A stretch of DNA of 29,124 nucleotides from SG8-41 sp029864385 (GCA_029864385.1 JAOTTL010000023.1:1-29124), one strand, 5' to 3'; shown: positions 6,247-13,476, numbered from the stretch's first letter. Program-made: numbers and translations. Notes: generated from the letters alone by a model not told the origin.

Positions 6247-7749
6247 GTGGAATTTAGCATAAAAAGCGGCGCGCCGCAGTCCGCCCGCAACGGTTGTCTG
6301 GTGGTGGGTGTGTTCGAGCCGCGCAAGCTCTCCCGCGCCGGCGCGGCGCTCGACCGCGCTGCGAAGGGATCTATCAGCACCATCCTGCGGCGCGGCGATA
6401 TGCAGGGCAAGCTCGGCAAGACCCTGTTCCTGCACAATGTTCCTGGCGCTGCGGCTGATCGCGTACTGCTGGTTGGACTGGGGCGCGAAGCGCAGTTCAG
6501 CGAGAAGCAGTATCGCAGCGCCGTCGTGGCCGCCATCCGCGCCCTGGGCGCGTCCGGGGCCGAGGAAGCCTCGTTGCATCTCACGGAGCTTGCGCTCGGC
6601 AAACGCGATGCCGCGTGGAAGGTCGCGCATGCCGTCATGGTTGCGCGCGAATGCACCTATCGCTTCACCCGCATGAAAAGCAAGCGCGAGGACAATGACT
6701 TCGCCTTGCGCCGGCTCGTATTGAGCGTCAACGATCGTACGGCTGAGCGGCGCGCCGCCGCAGGGCTCGAGCACGGTCTCGCGGTGGCGCATGGCGTCGC
6801 GCTGGCGCGGGACTTGGGCAACCTGCCGCCCAACGTATGCACGCCAGCGTACCTCGCGGACCAGGCGAGAGAGCTGGCGAAGCGCTACCGCATGAAGGTC
6901 GAGGTAATGGAGCGCGCCGACATGGAGCGGCTCGGCATGGGCGCGTTGCTGTCCGTAGCGCGCGGCAGTGCGCAACCGCCAAAGTTCATCACGCTCGAAC
7001 ACCGCGGCGGACCCAAGACAGCGCGGCCGGTGGCGCTCGTCGGCAAGGGGGTCACCTTCGACACGGGGGGAATTTCTATCAAGCCCTCTGCCGAAATGGA
7101 CCAGATGAAATTCGACATGTGCGGCGCGGCAAGCGTCCTGGGAACGATGAAGGCGGTCGGGGAAATGCGCCTGCCGGTGAATGTCGTGGGGGTCATCCCG
7201 GCGACCGAGAACATGCCTGGGGGACGCGCCACCAGGCCCGGTGACATCGTGAAGAGTCTGTCCAGGCAGACCGTCGAAATCCTGAACACCGACGCCGAGG
7301 GCCGCCTCATTCTTTGCGATGCGCTCACCTACGTCGAGCGCTTCAAACCGGCGGCGGTGATCGATATTGCGACACTCACCGGCGCTTGCGTGGTCGCGCT
7401 GGGCCACGTCGCAACCGGCCTTTTCGCCAACGATGACACCCTCGCAAGCGAGGTGCTCGGAGCCGGCGTGGCCGCGCATGACCGTGCCTGGCGCCTGCCC
7501 CTATGGGAAGACTACCAGGAGCAGCTCTCCAGCAATTTCGCCGATTTCGCGAACGTCGGGGGGCGCCCGGCGGGCGCTGTAACGGCGGCCTGCTTCCTGG
7601 CGCGCTTCACCAAGAGCTACAAGTGGGCGCACCTCGACATCGCAGGTACGGCCTGGAAAAGCGGCAAGGAAAAGGGCGGCACCGGCCGGCCGGTGCCGCT
7701 GCTCACGCAGTTTCTCATCAACCGCGCCCGCGGCAGTCGTAAATCGTGA
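6247..7749 (+). CDS. pepA: Leucyl aminopeptidase (cytosol aminopeptidase, M17)
   Basis: Hexameric two-metal enzyme that removes N-terminal residues, preferring leucine, from peptides in the cytoplasm; in E. coli it also binds DNA in cer recombination and carAB control. 500 residues, a normal length. The N-terminal macrodomain-like part (1-165) is followed by the catalytic domain: metal and active-site residues K267 and D272 in VGKGVTFDTGG, K279, D290 in MKFDMCGAA, and the signature NTDAEGRL at 347-354 with D349, E351 and R353. It starts with GTG (6247), since MEFSIKSG is the family N-terminus and GGAG lies six bases upstream. The stop codon TGA (7747-7749) falls within a heptad repeat array that fills the gap to holC. 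Confidence 0.97.
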   Translation: MEFSIKSGAPQSARNGCLVVGVFEPRKLSRAGAALDRAAKGSISTILRRGDMQGKLGKTLFLHNVPGAAADRVLLVGLGREAQFSEKQYRSAVVAAIRALGASGAEEASLHLTELALGKRDAAWKVAHAVMVARECTYRFTRMKSKREDNDFALRRLVLSVNDRTAERRAAAGLEHGLAVAHGVALARDLGNLPPNVCTPAYLADQARELAKRYRMKVEVMERADMERLGMGALLSVARGSAQPPKFITLEHRGGPKTARPVALVGKGVTFDTGGISIKPSAEMDQMKFDMCGAASVLGTMKAVGEMRLPVNVVGVIPATENMPGGRATRPGDIVKSLSRQTVEILNTDAEGRLILCDALTYVERFKPAAVIDIATLTGACVVALGHVATGLFANDDTLASEVLGAGVAAHDRAWRLPLWEDYQEQLSSNFADFANVGGRPAGAVTAACFLARFTKSYKWAHLDIAGTAWKSGKEKGGTGRPVPLLTQFLINRARGSRKS

Positions 7750-7805
7750 ATGGTGAATCTTGGAACCGCAGCGGCACTTAACGATTTACGATTCACGATA
7801 AATGA
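7735..7805. repeat. Inverted pair of 7-bp repeat arrays between pepA and holC (element B)
   Basis: Left arm 7735-7762: heptads AGTCGTA, AATCGTG, AATGGTG, AATCTTG. Right arm 7778-7805: TTAACGA, TTTACGA, TTCACGA, TAAATGA, broadly the reverse complement of the left arm. The spacer is 15 bp. The pepA stop lies in the left arm, and the holC ATG (7802-7804) lies in the last unit of the right arm, leaving no Shine-Dalgarno sequence. An RNA hairpin over the junction is plausible. Confidence 0.75.
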
Positions 7806-8230
7806 CACAAATCGATTTCTACACCCACGTTCCCGACAGGTTGCGCACGGCGTGCGTGCTGTCCTCGAAAGCCTTCGCCCGCGGCCTCAAGGTCACGGTC
7901 TTCTGTGCCGATGCCGGGACCGCACAGCGCCTCGACCGGATGCTTTGGACGGCACCGGCCATCGGATTCGTTCCGCACTGCGCGCCCGACGACCCGCTCG
8001 CGACGGTGACGCCCGTCATCGTCGATTATCAGGGCGAGAACCTGCTCAACGACAATGTGCTGCTCAATTTGCGTCCGGAGTGGCCTGCGTTTTTCAGCCG
8101 CTTCCAGCGGCTTGTCGAGATCGTCGGCCTCGACGAGGCCGATCGCGCACAGGCCCGTGAGCGCTTTCGCTTCTACCGCGACCGCGGCTACGAGATCCGC
8201 ACGCACGACCTGAGCAAGACCAATGTTTAA
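7802..8230 (+). CDS. holC: DNA polymerase III chi subunit
   Basis: Chi subunit of the clamp-loader complex, which links the replicative polymerase to SSB. 142 residues, close to the family norm. The sequence shows the typical MTQIDFYTHVPDRL start, the VFCADAGTAQRLDRMLWT segment, the FVPHCA motif, and the VIVDYQGE and LLNLRPEWPAFFSRFQRLVEIV stretch that forms the Rossmann-like fold. The neighbours pepA upstream and valS downstream are the standard context for holC in proteobacteria. It has no visible ribosome binding site: the start codon is embedded in repeat element B, so translation may rely on coupling to pepA. The stop TAA (8228-8230) is provided by repeat element C. Confidence 0.93.
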   Translation: MTQIDFYTHVPDRLRTACVLSSKAFARGLKVTVFCADAGTAQRLDRMLWTAPAIGFVPHCAPDDPLATVTPVIVDYQGENLLNDNVLLNLRPEWPAFFSRFQRLVEIVGLDEADRAQARERFRFYRDRGYEIRTHDLSKTNV

Positions 8231-8332
8231 TGTTTAATGTTCAATGTTTAGTGCTTAGCGAAAAGCGGTCAACGCCTGCACACCGGGCGCGGCAGGCACG
8301 GATCCATTTATCATTCAGCATTGAGCATTCGG
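8221..8332. repeat. Inverted pair of 7-bp repeat arrays between holC and valS (element C)
   Basis: Left arm 8221-8262: heptads CAATGTT, TAATGTT, TAATGTT, CAATGTT, TAGTGCT, TAGCGAA. Right arm 8305-8332: CATTTAT, CATTCAG, CATTGAG, CATTCGG, which are inverted relative to the left arm (CATT against AATG). The spacer is 42 bp of GC-rich DNA. The holC stop TAA lies in the second unit, and the arm ends 7 bp before the ATG of the valS frame. Repeats are directly visible; function unknown. Confidence 0.78.
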
Positions 8333-8339
8333 AACGCTG

Positions 8340-8939
8340 ATGGCTGAGGAACCCACCCGCAAAGACGACGGCGACGAGCTTTTGGAACGGGCCGACGCCT
8401 TGCTTGCGAGACACCGCGGCGCAAACACCGCGCAGACCGCAGCGGAAACGTCCGGAATATCGACGCCGACGGAGGCGAACGATACCGGCGGGATATCCGA
8501 CGTCCCGACGCTGACCGAGATCGTTATCGAGGATCCACCCGTCATGGGACGCCCGGCCGTTCCGCCAGCGGCTGAGCCATCGCCCGATTCGACGGACGTC
8601 GTGTCGCGCGTGCAGGTGCAAAACCTCGAACACAGCGTCTACCAGAAGCTCAAGCGCGACCTCGACGAGCGGATCGTGGAAGTGATGCGGGAGCGCGTCA
8701 TGCCCGATATCGGTGGTGCACTCGATTCGGCCCTGCAGAAGGTCACGCAGAACATGAAGACCGACATCAACCACATGGTGCGCGCCTCGATCGAGGAGAC
8801 GCTGCGCGCCCAGCTGCAGACCCTGCGTCTGTCGCTCGACGAAAAGGATGCCGGCGGGAAGCCGGCTGAGCCGAAAGCTGCGCTGCCTGCCTCCAGTATA
8901 ATTCCCGCTTTTCCCGGAACCCGCCCCTTCCCTCCCGAG
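8340..8939 (+). other. N-terminal extension of the valS frame, normally a separate small protein
   Basis: Two hundred codons in frame with valS. The segments are ELLERADALLARHR (residues about 13-26), a Thr/Ser/Asp-rich linker, VPTLTEIVIEDPP (about 59-71), then a long amphipathic helical region (about 90-165) with VYQKLKRDLDERIVEVMRER. I recall unfused betaproteobacterial proteins with the same ADALLxRHR and P-x-LTE-V motifs encoded before valS; their function is unknown. No stop separates it from valS. A TATAAT hexamer at 8897-8902 lies in the joint, but no good -35 box accompanies it. Domain boundary is reliable; whether the product is one chain or two is not known. Confidence 0.65.
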
Positions 8940-11849
8940 ATGGAGCTCGCCAAGAGTTTTGAGCCGGCAGCGATTGAGGCGCGCTGGTACTCCTTCTGGG
9001 ACGAGAACGGCTATTTCAAGGCCGGTCTCAATCCGGACAAAAGCGACCGTTTCTGCATTCAATTGCCGCCGCCGAACGTCACGGGCGTGCTGCACATGGG
9101 CCACGCGTTCAACCAGACCATCATGGACGCGCTGACCCGATATCACCGCATGCGCGGTTTCAACACGCTATGGCTGCCCGGCACCGATCATGCCGGCATC
9201 GCGACGCAAATCGTGGTCGAGCGCCAGCTGGAGCAGCAGGGAACCTCACGCGAGGCGCTCGGGCGCGACAAATTCATCGACAAGGTGTGGGAGTGGAAAC
9301 AGCAGTCCGGCTCCACCATCACCCGGCAGATGCGCCGGCTGGGCGCCTCATGTGACTGGGCGCGGGAATACTTCACGATGGACGAGAAGTTCTCGCGCGT
9401 CGTGACTGAAACTTTCGTGCGCCTCTACGAGCAGGGCCTCATCTATCGCGGCAAGCGGCTCGTCAACTGGGATCCCGTCCTGCTCACTGCCGTCTCCGAT
9501 CTCGAGGTCGAAAGCCAGGAGGAGGACGGCAATCTCTGGCACATTCGCTACCCGCTCAAGGACGGCAGCGGCCATGTCACCGTTGCAACTACCCGCCCCG
9601 AGACGATGCTCGGCGACGTCGCAGTTGCAGTGAATCCCGGCGACGAACGCTATCGCGGGCTCATCGGCAAGATGGTCGTGCTGCCGCTCGCCGAGCGCGA
9701 AATCCCGGTTATTGGCGACGAGTACGTAGACAAGGAGTTCGGCACAGGGTGCCTGAAGATCACGCCCGCCCACGACTTCAACGATTTCGACGTATGGTTG
9801 CGGCACCGCCCGATCATCGGCCAGACACTCAAGGCCGCGGGTTACACGCAGGCCTACCCGCCCAGCATCTTCAAGAAGGATGCCCGACTCAAGGACTCTC
9901 CGCTCGATGACCTCGAGGGCGGACGTCGCCCCGCAAGCACGGCCGGAGTTTACGGAAAATCGGCGGCAGAGCTGCTGCCCGCGACCTACCGCGGTCTCGA
10001 TCGCTACGAAGCACGTGGGCGAATCGTGGATGACCTCAAGGCGTTCGGCCTGCTTGAGTCCGTCAAGAAACACCGGATGGTGGTCCCCCGTTGCGGACGC
10101 ACGGATTCGGTGGTCGAGCCGATGCTAACGGACCAGTGGTTCGTGGCCGTCACGAAGCCTGCGCCTGCCGGCACGCTGCATCCCGGCAAGACCATCGCCC
10201 AGGTGGCACGCGAGGTGGTCGAGAAAGGTGAGGTCCGGTTCTACCCGGATAACTGGGTGAACACGTACAACCAATGGATGAGGAACATCCAGGATTGGTG
10301 TATCTCGCGCCAGCTCTGGTGGGGCCACCAGATTCCCGCCTGGCACGACGAGCACGGCAACGTCTACGTCGCGCGCAGCGAGGAGGAAGCGCAGGCGAAA
10401 GCCGATGGTGCCCACCTCACGCGCGACCCGGACGTGCTGGACACCTGGTTTTCTTCCGCGCTGGTTTGCCACGCGACGCTGGGCTGGCCGGAAATGCAGG
10501 ACGATGATCGAACGGCCTACGACCTTTACCTGCCCTCGAATGTGCTCGTCACCGGTTACGAGATCATCTTCTTCTGGGTCGCACGGATGATCATGATGAC
10601 GACCTATTTCACCGGCCGCGTGCCGTTCCGCGACATCTATATCCACGGCATCGTGCGCGACGCTGACGGCAAGAAAATGTCGAAGTCGGAAGGCAACACG
10701 ATCGACCCGGTCGACCTGATCGATGGCATCGCTCTGCCCCCGCTCCTTGAGAAACGCACGACGGGATTGCGCAAGCCGGAGGATGCGCCGATCCTGGGCG
10801 AGCGCACCCGGATGGAGTTTCCGCAGGGGATCCCGGCTTACGGGGCGGACGCGCTGCGCTTCACCATGGCCGCTTATGCCACGCTCGGCCGGAACGTCAA
10901 TTTCGACTTCAAGCGCTGCGAGGGTTACCGCAACTTCTGCAACAAGCTATGGAATGCCAGCCGTTTCGTGCTGATGAACTGCGCCGGCCAGGACGTCGGG
11001 CTGGACGAGACGCTCCCCGTCGAGCTCTCGCTGGCAGACCGCTGGATCGTGAGCCAGCTCCAGCGCACGGAAGCCGAGGTCGCCCGAGGTTTTCAGGAAT
11101 ACCGGCTGGACAACGTGGCGAGCGCGATCTACCGCTTCGTCTGGGACGAGTACTGCGACTGGTATGTCGAACTCGCCAAGGTGCAGCTCGCCAGCGGCAG
11201 CGCGGAGGAGCAGCGCGGAACGCGTCGCACGCTGGTGCGCGTGCTGGAGACGACCTTGCGTCTCGCGCACCCCGTGATCCCGTTCATCACAGAAGAGCTC
11301 TGGCAGAAGGTGGCCGCCCTCGCCGGCAAGTCGGGGCCTTCGATCATGATGCAGTCCTATCCGCAATCTCAGCCGGAACGCCACGACGAAACCGCCGAGC
11401 GCCAGATCGCGATGCTAAAGGATCTCGTCAATGCCTGCCGGACGCTTCGCAGTGACATGGGCATTGGCCCCGGACAGCGCGTGCCGCTTCTGGTCGAGGG
11501 CCGGCGCCAGCCTTTCGCTTCGTTCGCCCCCTATCTCACGGCGCTGGCGCGCCTCTCCGAGGTCATGATCACTGAGCACGAGCTGCCGCAGATCGACTCA
11601 CCGGTGTCGATCGTGGGCGATTACCGGCTGATGCTCAAGATAGAGATCGATGTGGCCAATGAGCGCGCGCGGCTCGACAAAGAGCGTGGACGGCTACAGG
11701 GGGAGATCGACAAGGCCCGGGGTAAGCTCGACAACCCGAGCTTTGTCGAACGCGCGCCCCCGCTCATCGTGGCGCAGGAGAAGGAGCGGCTCGCCCGTTT
11801 CATGGCGATGCTCGAGAAGGTGAACGAACAGCTGCAGCGGCTCGGCTGA
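8340..11849 (+). CDS. valS: Valine--tRNA ligase with a 200-residue N-terminal extension
   Basis: Class I synthetase charging tRNA-Val, with an editing domain clearing mischarged threonine. The frame is open for 1169 residues. Synthetase similarity starts at M201 (ATG 8940, MELAKSFEPAAIEARWY) and gives a 969-residue ValS, close to the normal length of about 950. Seen: HMGH at 252-255 (HIGH motif), TTRPETMLGD in the editing domain, KMSKS at 779-783, the anticodon domain, and a C-terminal coiled coil rich in Glu/Arg/Lys. Residues about 486-550, at the end of the editing domain, contain an unusual stretch (QAYPPSIFKKDARLKDSPLD) longer than I expect. The first 200 residues resemble a separate small protein usually encoded just upstream. 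Either a true fusion or two genes whose stop has been lost; translation may also start at 8940. Activity of ValS itself looks intact. Confidence 0.93.
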   Translation: MAEEPTRKDDGDELLERADALLARHRGANTAQTAAETSGISTPTEANDTGGISDVPTLTEIVIEDPPVMGRPAVPPAAEPSPDSTDVVSRVQVQNLEHSVYQKLKRDLDERIVEVMRERVMPDIGGALDSALQKVTQNMKTDINHMVRASIEETLRAQLQTLRLSLDEKDAGGKPAEPKAALPASSIIPAFPGTRPFPPEMELAKSFEPAAIEARWYSFWDENGYFKAGLNPDKSDRFCIQLPPPNVTGVLHMGHAFNQTIMDALTRYHRMRGFNTLWLPGTDHAGIATQIVVERQLEQQGTSREALGRDKFIDKVWEWKQQSGSTITRQMRRLGASCDWAREYFTMDEKFSRVVTETFVRLYEQGLIYRGKRLVNWDPVLLTAVSDLEVESQEEDGNLWHIRYPLKDGSGHVTVATTRPETMLGDVAVAVNPGDERYRGLIGKMVVLPLAEREIPVIGDEYVDKEFGTGCLKITPAHDFNDFDVWLRHRPIIGQTLKAAGYTQAYPPSIFKKDARLKDSPLDDLEGGRRPASTAGVYGKSAAELLPATYRGLDRYEARGRIVDDLKAFGLLESVKKHRMVVPRCGRTDSVVEPMLTDQWFVAVTKPAPAGTLHPGKTIAQVAREVVEKGEVRFYPDNWVNTYNQWMRNIQDWCISRQLWWGHQIPAWHDEHGNVYVARSEEEAQAKADGAHLTRDPDVLDTWFSSALVCHATLGWPEMQDDDRTAYDLYLPSNVLVTGYEIIFFWVARMIMMTTYFTGRVPFRDIYIHGIVRDADGKKMSKSEGNTIDPVDLIDGIALPPLLEKRTTGLRKPEDAPILGERTRMEFPQGIPAYGADALRFTMAAYATLGRNVNFDFKRCEGYRNFCNKLWNASRFVLMNCAGQDVGLDETLPVELSLADRWIVSQLQRTEAEVARGFQEYRLDNVASAIYRFVWDEYCDWYVELAKVQLASGSAEEQRGTRRTLVRVLETTLRLAHPVIPFITEELWQKVAALAGKSGPSIMMQSYPQSQPERHDETAERQIAMLKDLVNACRTLRSDMGIGPGQRVPLLVEGRRQPFASFAPYLTALARLSEVMITEHELPQIDSPVSIVGDYRLMLKIEIDVANERARLDKERGRLQGEIDKARGKLDNPSFVERAPPLIVAQEKERLARFMAMLEKVNEQLQRLG

Positions 11850-11853
11850 TGCA

Positions 11854-12453
11854 GTGGACGCGCTCTCGACACTGGCGTTGATCGCGGGGCTCGGCTGGGC
11901 CAGCGGCGTGCGGCTCTACGCCGTTCTTTTCTTCCTCGGAATCCTTCACCACGCCGCCGTTCTCGAGCTGCCTCCGGACCTTGAGCTGCTCGCGCACCCC
12001 GCCGTGATGGTGGTGTCCGGCCTGCTCTTCATAACCGAGTTCTTCGCGGACAAAATTCCCGGTTTCGACTCGCTCTGGGACGCCGTGCACACTTTCATTC
12101 GGATTCCGGGCGGCGCTTTGCTCGCCGCCGCAGCTGTGGCACACGGGGATCAGGGTCTCGCGCTCGCGGCGGGACTGCTGGGTGGCGTGTTCGCCGCGGG
12201 CGCGCATTTCACGAAAGCGGGCGGGCGCATGCTCATCAACGCGTCCCCCGAACCTTTCAGCAACTGGGCGGCGTCGCTCGGCGAAGATACCCTGGCACTT
12301 GCCGCCCTGTGGTCGGCGTTCAAGTACCCCGTGCTGCTGCTGATCGCGCTGGCGCTCTTCGTCCTCGTGGCGGTGCTGCTCGCGCCCCGGTTGCTGCGTG
12401 GCGTGCGCAACGTATTCGCCGCGATCCGCCGCCTGCTCGGCCATCCCGCGTGA
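11854..12453 (+). CDS. DUF4126 family multi-pass membrane protein
   Basis: 199-residue inner-membrane protein of unknown function. It has an N-terminal LALIAGLGWASGVRLYAVLFFLG helix, where G-x-x-x-G-x-R-x-Y is the family signature, a second helix (VMVVSGLLFITEFFADKIPGFDS) with the E-F-x-A-D-K-I-P-x-x-D motif, a Gly/Ala-rich glycine-zipper-like pair (AGLLGGVFAAGAHFTKAGGR), the NASPEPFSNW motif, and a final long helix followed by a basic tail. These are DUF4126 features. It starts with GTG four bases after the valS stop, so it is probably co-transcribed and perhaps translated by reinitiation. The ATG overlapping the valS stop is in another frame and leads nowhere. Function cannot be assigned. 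Confidence 0.85.
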   Translation: MDALSTLALIAGLGWASGVRLYAVLFFLGILHHAAVLELPPDLELLAHPAVMVVSGLLFITEFFADKIPGFDSLWDAVHTFIRIPGGALLAAAAVAHGDQGLALAAGLLGGVFAAGAHFTKAGGRMLINASPEPFSNWAASLGEDTLALAALWSAFKYPVLLLIALALFVLVAVLLAPRLLRGVRNVFAAIRRLLGHPA

Positions 12454-12478
12454 AAGCGCTCTCGAAAACCCGGCTAGC

Positions 12479-12560
12479 CGCAGATAAACGTGGATGACAT
12501 TCACGGACAATTTTGGTGTTTGGTTCGAATTATCTGTGTTTATCTGCGTTCATCTGCGAT
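12479..12560. repeat. Inverted 10-bp repeat element between two convergent genes (element D)
   Basis: Right arm 12531-12560 is three decamers, TATCTGTGTT, TATCTGCGTT, CATCTGCGAT. The left arm starts at 12479 with CGCAGATAAACG, whose reverse complement matches 12537-12548 at 11 of 12 positions, and continues with a more degenerate copy (TGGATGAC). It fills the space between the convergent DUF4126 and GlcG-like genes. Sequences built on ATCTGCGTT recur between genes in many bacteria (from memory); their role is unknown to me. May work as a bidirectional terminator. Confidence 0.7.
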
Positions 12561-12574
12561 TCCATTCGCTTTTT

Positions 12575-13075
12575 CTAGAACTCGATGCTCTCGCGGATCG
12601 CGGCGATGCCGGCATTTGCGCAAGCGTCGTCCGCCTCGCCGCCGGGCGCGCCCGACACTCCGATACCGCCGAGCATCGCACCCGCGCCCTCGATCATGAG
12701 CCCTCCACCCACCGTCGCGACCCGGGGTCGGTGCCTTACCCCGCTCTGGGGCTGGCCCGCCGCCGTCAGACGGGCAAGATCCGTGGTCTTGGTGCGGAAG
12801 CTCACCGCGGTCCAAGCCTTGTCGACCGCCATGCGCGGCGTGTGCGGTCCCGCGTAGCGGTCGCGCAGCAACACTTGCGTAATGCCGCCCCGGTCCACCA
12901 CTGCCACCGCAACCTGGTAGCCGGAATCGCGACATTTCTTTAGCGCCGCCTGGGCGGCCTTGAGCGCCGTCTCTGGCGTCATGAGGCGGATCGAGTAGGT
13001 TGCATCCTGGGCGCCCGCGCCCGACGCCAGCACCGCCAATGCCAACGTGCCGATGAGTAACGAGAGCTCTTTCAC
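12575..13075 (-). CDS. Exported GlcG/HbpS-type (DUF336) heme-binding-like protein
   Basis: 166-residue protein with a signal peptide (VKELSLLIGTLALAVLASGAGA read from GTG, cleavage near residue 22), so periplasmic. The mature part is a complete GlcG/HbpS-like fold: LTPETALKAAQAALKKCRDSG-type first helix (here LMTPETALKAA), VAVAVVDRGGITQVLLRD, AVDKAWTAVSFRTKT, the GGLMIEGAGAMLGGIGVSGAP core, and D-D-A-C-A at the end. Family members bind heme or cobalamin, or sense redox state; the substrate here is not known. The GTG (13075-13073) overlaps the lipoprotein stop (GTGA), with AAGGA six bases upstream. A longer open frame continues back to 13606, but that upstream part is a pseudogene fragment in another product's region. 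Confidence 0.85.
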   Translation of the reverse strand: MKELSLLIGTLALAVLASGAGAQDATYSIRLMTPETALKAAQAALKKCRDSGYQVAVAVVDRGGITQVLLRDRYAGPHTPRMAVDKAWTAVSFRTKTTDLARLTAAGQPQSGVRHRPRVATVGGGLMIEGAGAMLGGIGVSGAPGGEADDACANAGIAAIRESIEF

Positions 13076-13260
13076 TGGGCATCCTTTTCTGCGCGTTTGA
13101 GACGATCCGCCGTCGCCAGGTCGATGACCGCCTCCGTTTGCTTTGCCTTTTCCATCGCCTCGCGCTGGCTCTTCATGAGGTCGGCCGGCGGCGCCTTCGA
13201 TCCGCTGTCGCACGCCGCAACCAGCAAGCCTGCAAGTAAAATCAGACCGGGTTTTTGCAT
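13072..13260 (-). CDS. Small lipoprotein
   Basis: 62-residue protein with a lipoprotein signal: MQKPGLILLAGLLVAACDSG, lipobox LVAAC with the lipidated Cys at residue 17. The D following the Cys favours inner-membrane retention by the E. coli rule. The mature part is a short, highly charged helix (QREAMEKAKQTEAVIDLATA) rich in Lys, Glu and Ala, suitable for a coiled coil. It is preceded by GAGGAGGCAAC, a clear ribosome binding site, and its stop overlaps the start of the GlcG-like gene (GTGA), so the two exported products are coupled. Function unknown; it may scaffold or partner the GlcG-like protein. Confidence 0.75.
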   Translation of the reverse strand: MQKPGLILLAGLLVAACDSGSKAPPADLMKSQREAMEKAKQTEAVIDLATADRLKRAEKDAQ

Positions 13261-13272
13261 GTTGCCTCCTCG

Positions 13273-13476
13273 TTACAGTACTCGGGAAAAGCGATCCAGC
13301 GGCGACGCTGAACCGCGTCGCTCCGCGCTCGCCGGACACAACCGCCGCTGCAATGCCGGCTCCGGTGATGGGATGGGGCAGCCCGGCCGCATCGCCAGTA
13401 AATATTGTGCTGCCGACAACCAGCCGCCCGCAGGCCCCAGCCCGACCACTAGTACATCGCACCGCACGACGCTCAT
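13273..13476 (-). pseudogene. Internally deleted FAD-dependent oxidoreductase (geranylgeranyl reductase-like)
   Basis: The remnant starts with ATG 13476, overlapping the lipoate ligase stop (ATGA). Its first 17 codons, MSVVRCDVLVVGLGPAG, form the FAD-binding beta-alpha-beta start of a flavoprotein. Directly afterwards, in a different frame, the DNA encodes GDAAGLPHPITGAGIAAAV, the FAD-contacting C-terminal motif of the geranylgeranyl reductase family. Around 300 residues that normally separate these are gone, and the join is out of frame, so the open 67-codon frame ending at 13273 is meaningless after residue 18. Position in the operon is preserved. Such oxidoreductases are encoded next to lipoate ligases in the sulfur-oxidising sHdr loci (LipT), which makes the neighbourhood notable. 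Confidence 0.75.

Noticed and set aside
6244..7479. Minus-strand open frame of 411 codons opposite pepA
   Set aside because: Entirely antisense to a firmly identified aminopeptidase; no motif.
3948..8332. Short tandem repeats considered as a CRISPR array
   Set aside because: Units are 7 bp without unique spacers and flip orientation; no cas genes.
8897..8902. TATAAT as a promoter for valS alone
   Set aside because: No -35 match at 16-18 bp upstream; kept only as a note on the fusion joint.
12520..12530. GGTTCGAATT, resembling a tRNA T-loop
   Set aside because: No T-stem partner, acceptor stem or anticodon arm around it; it is the spacer of repeat element D.
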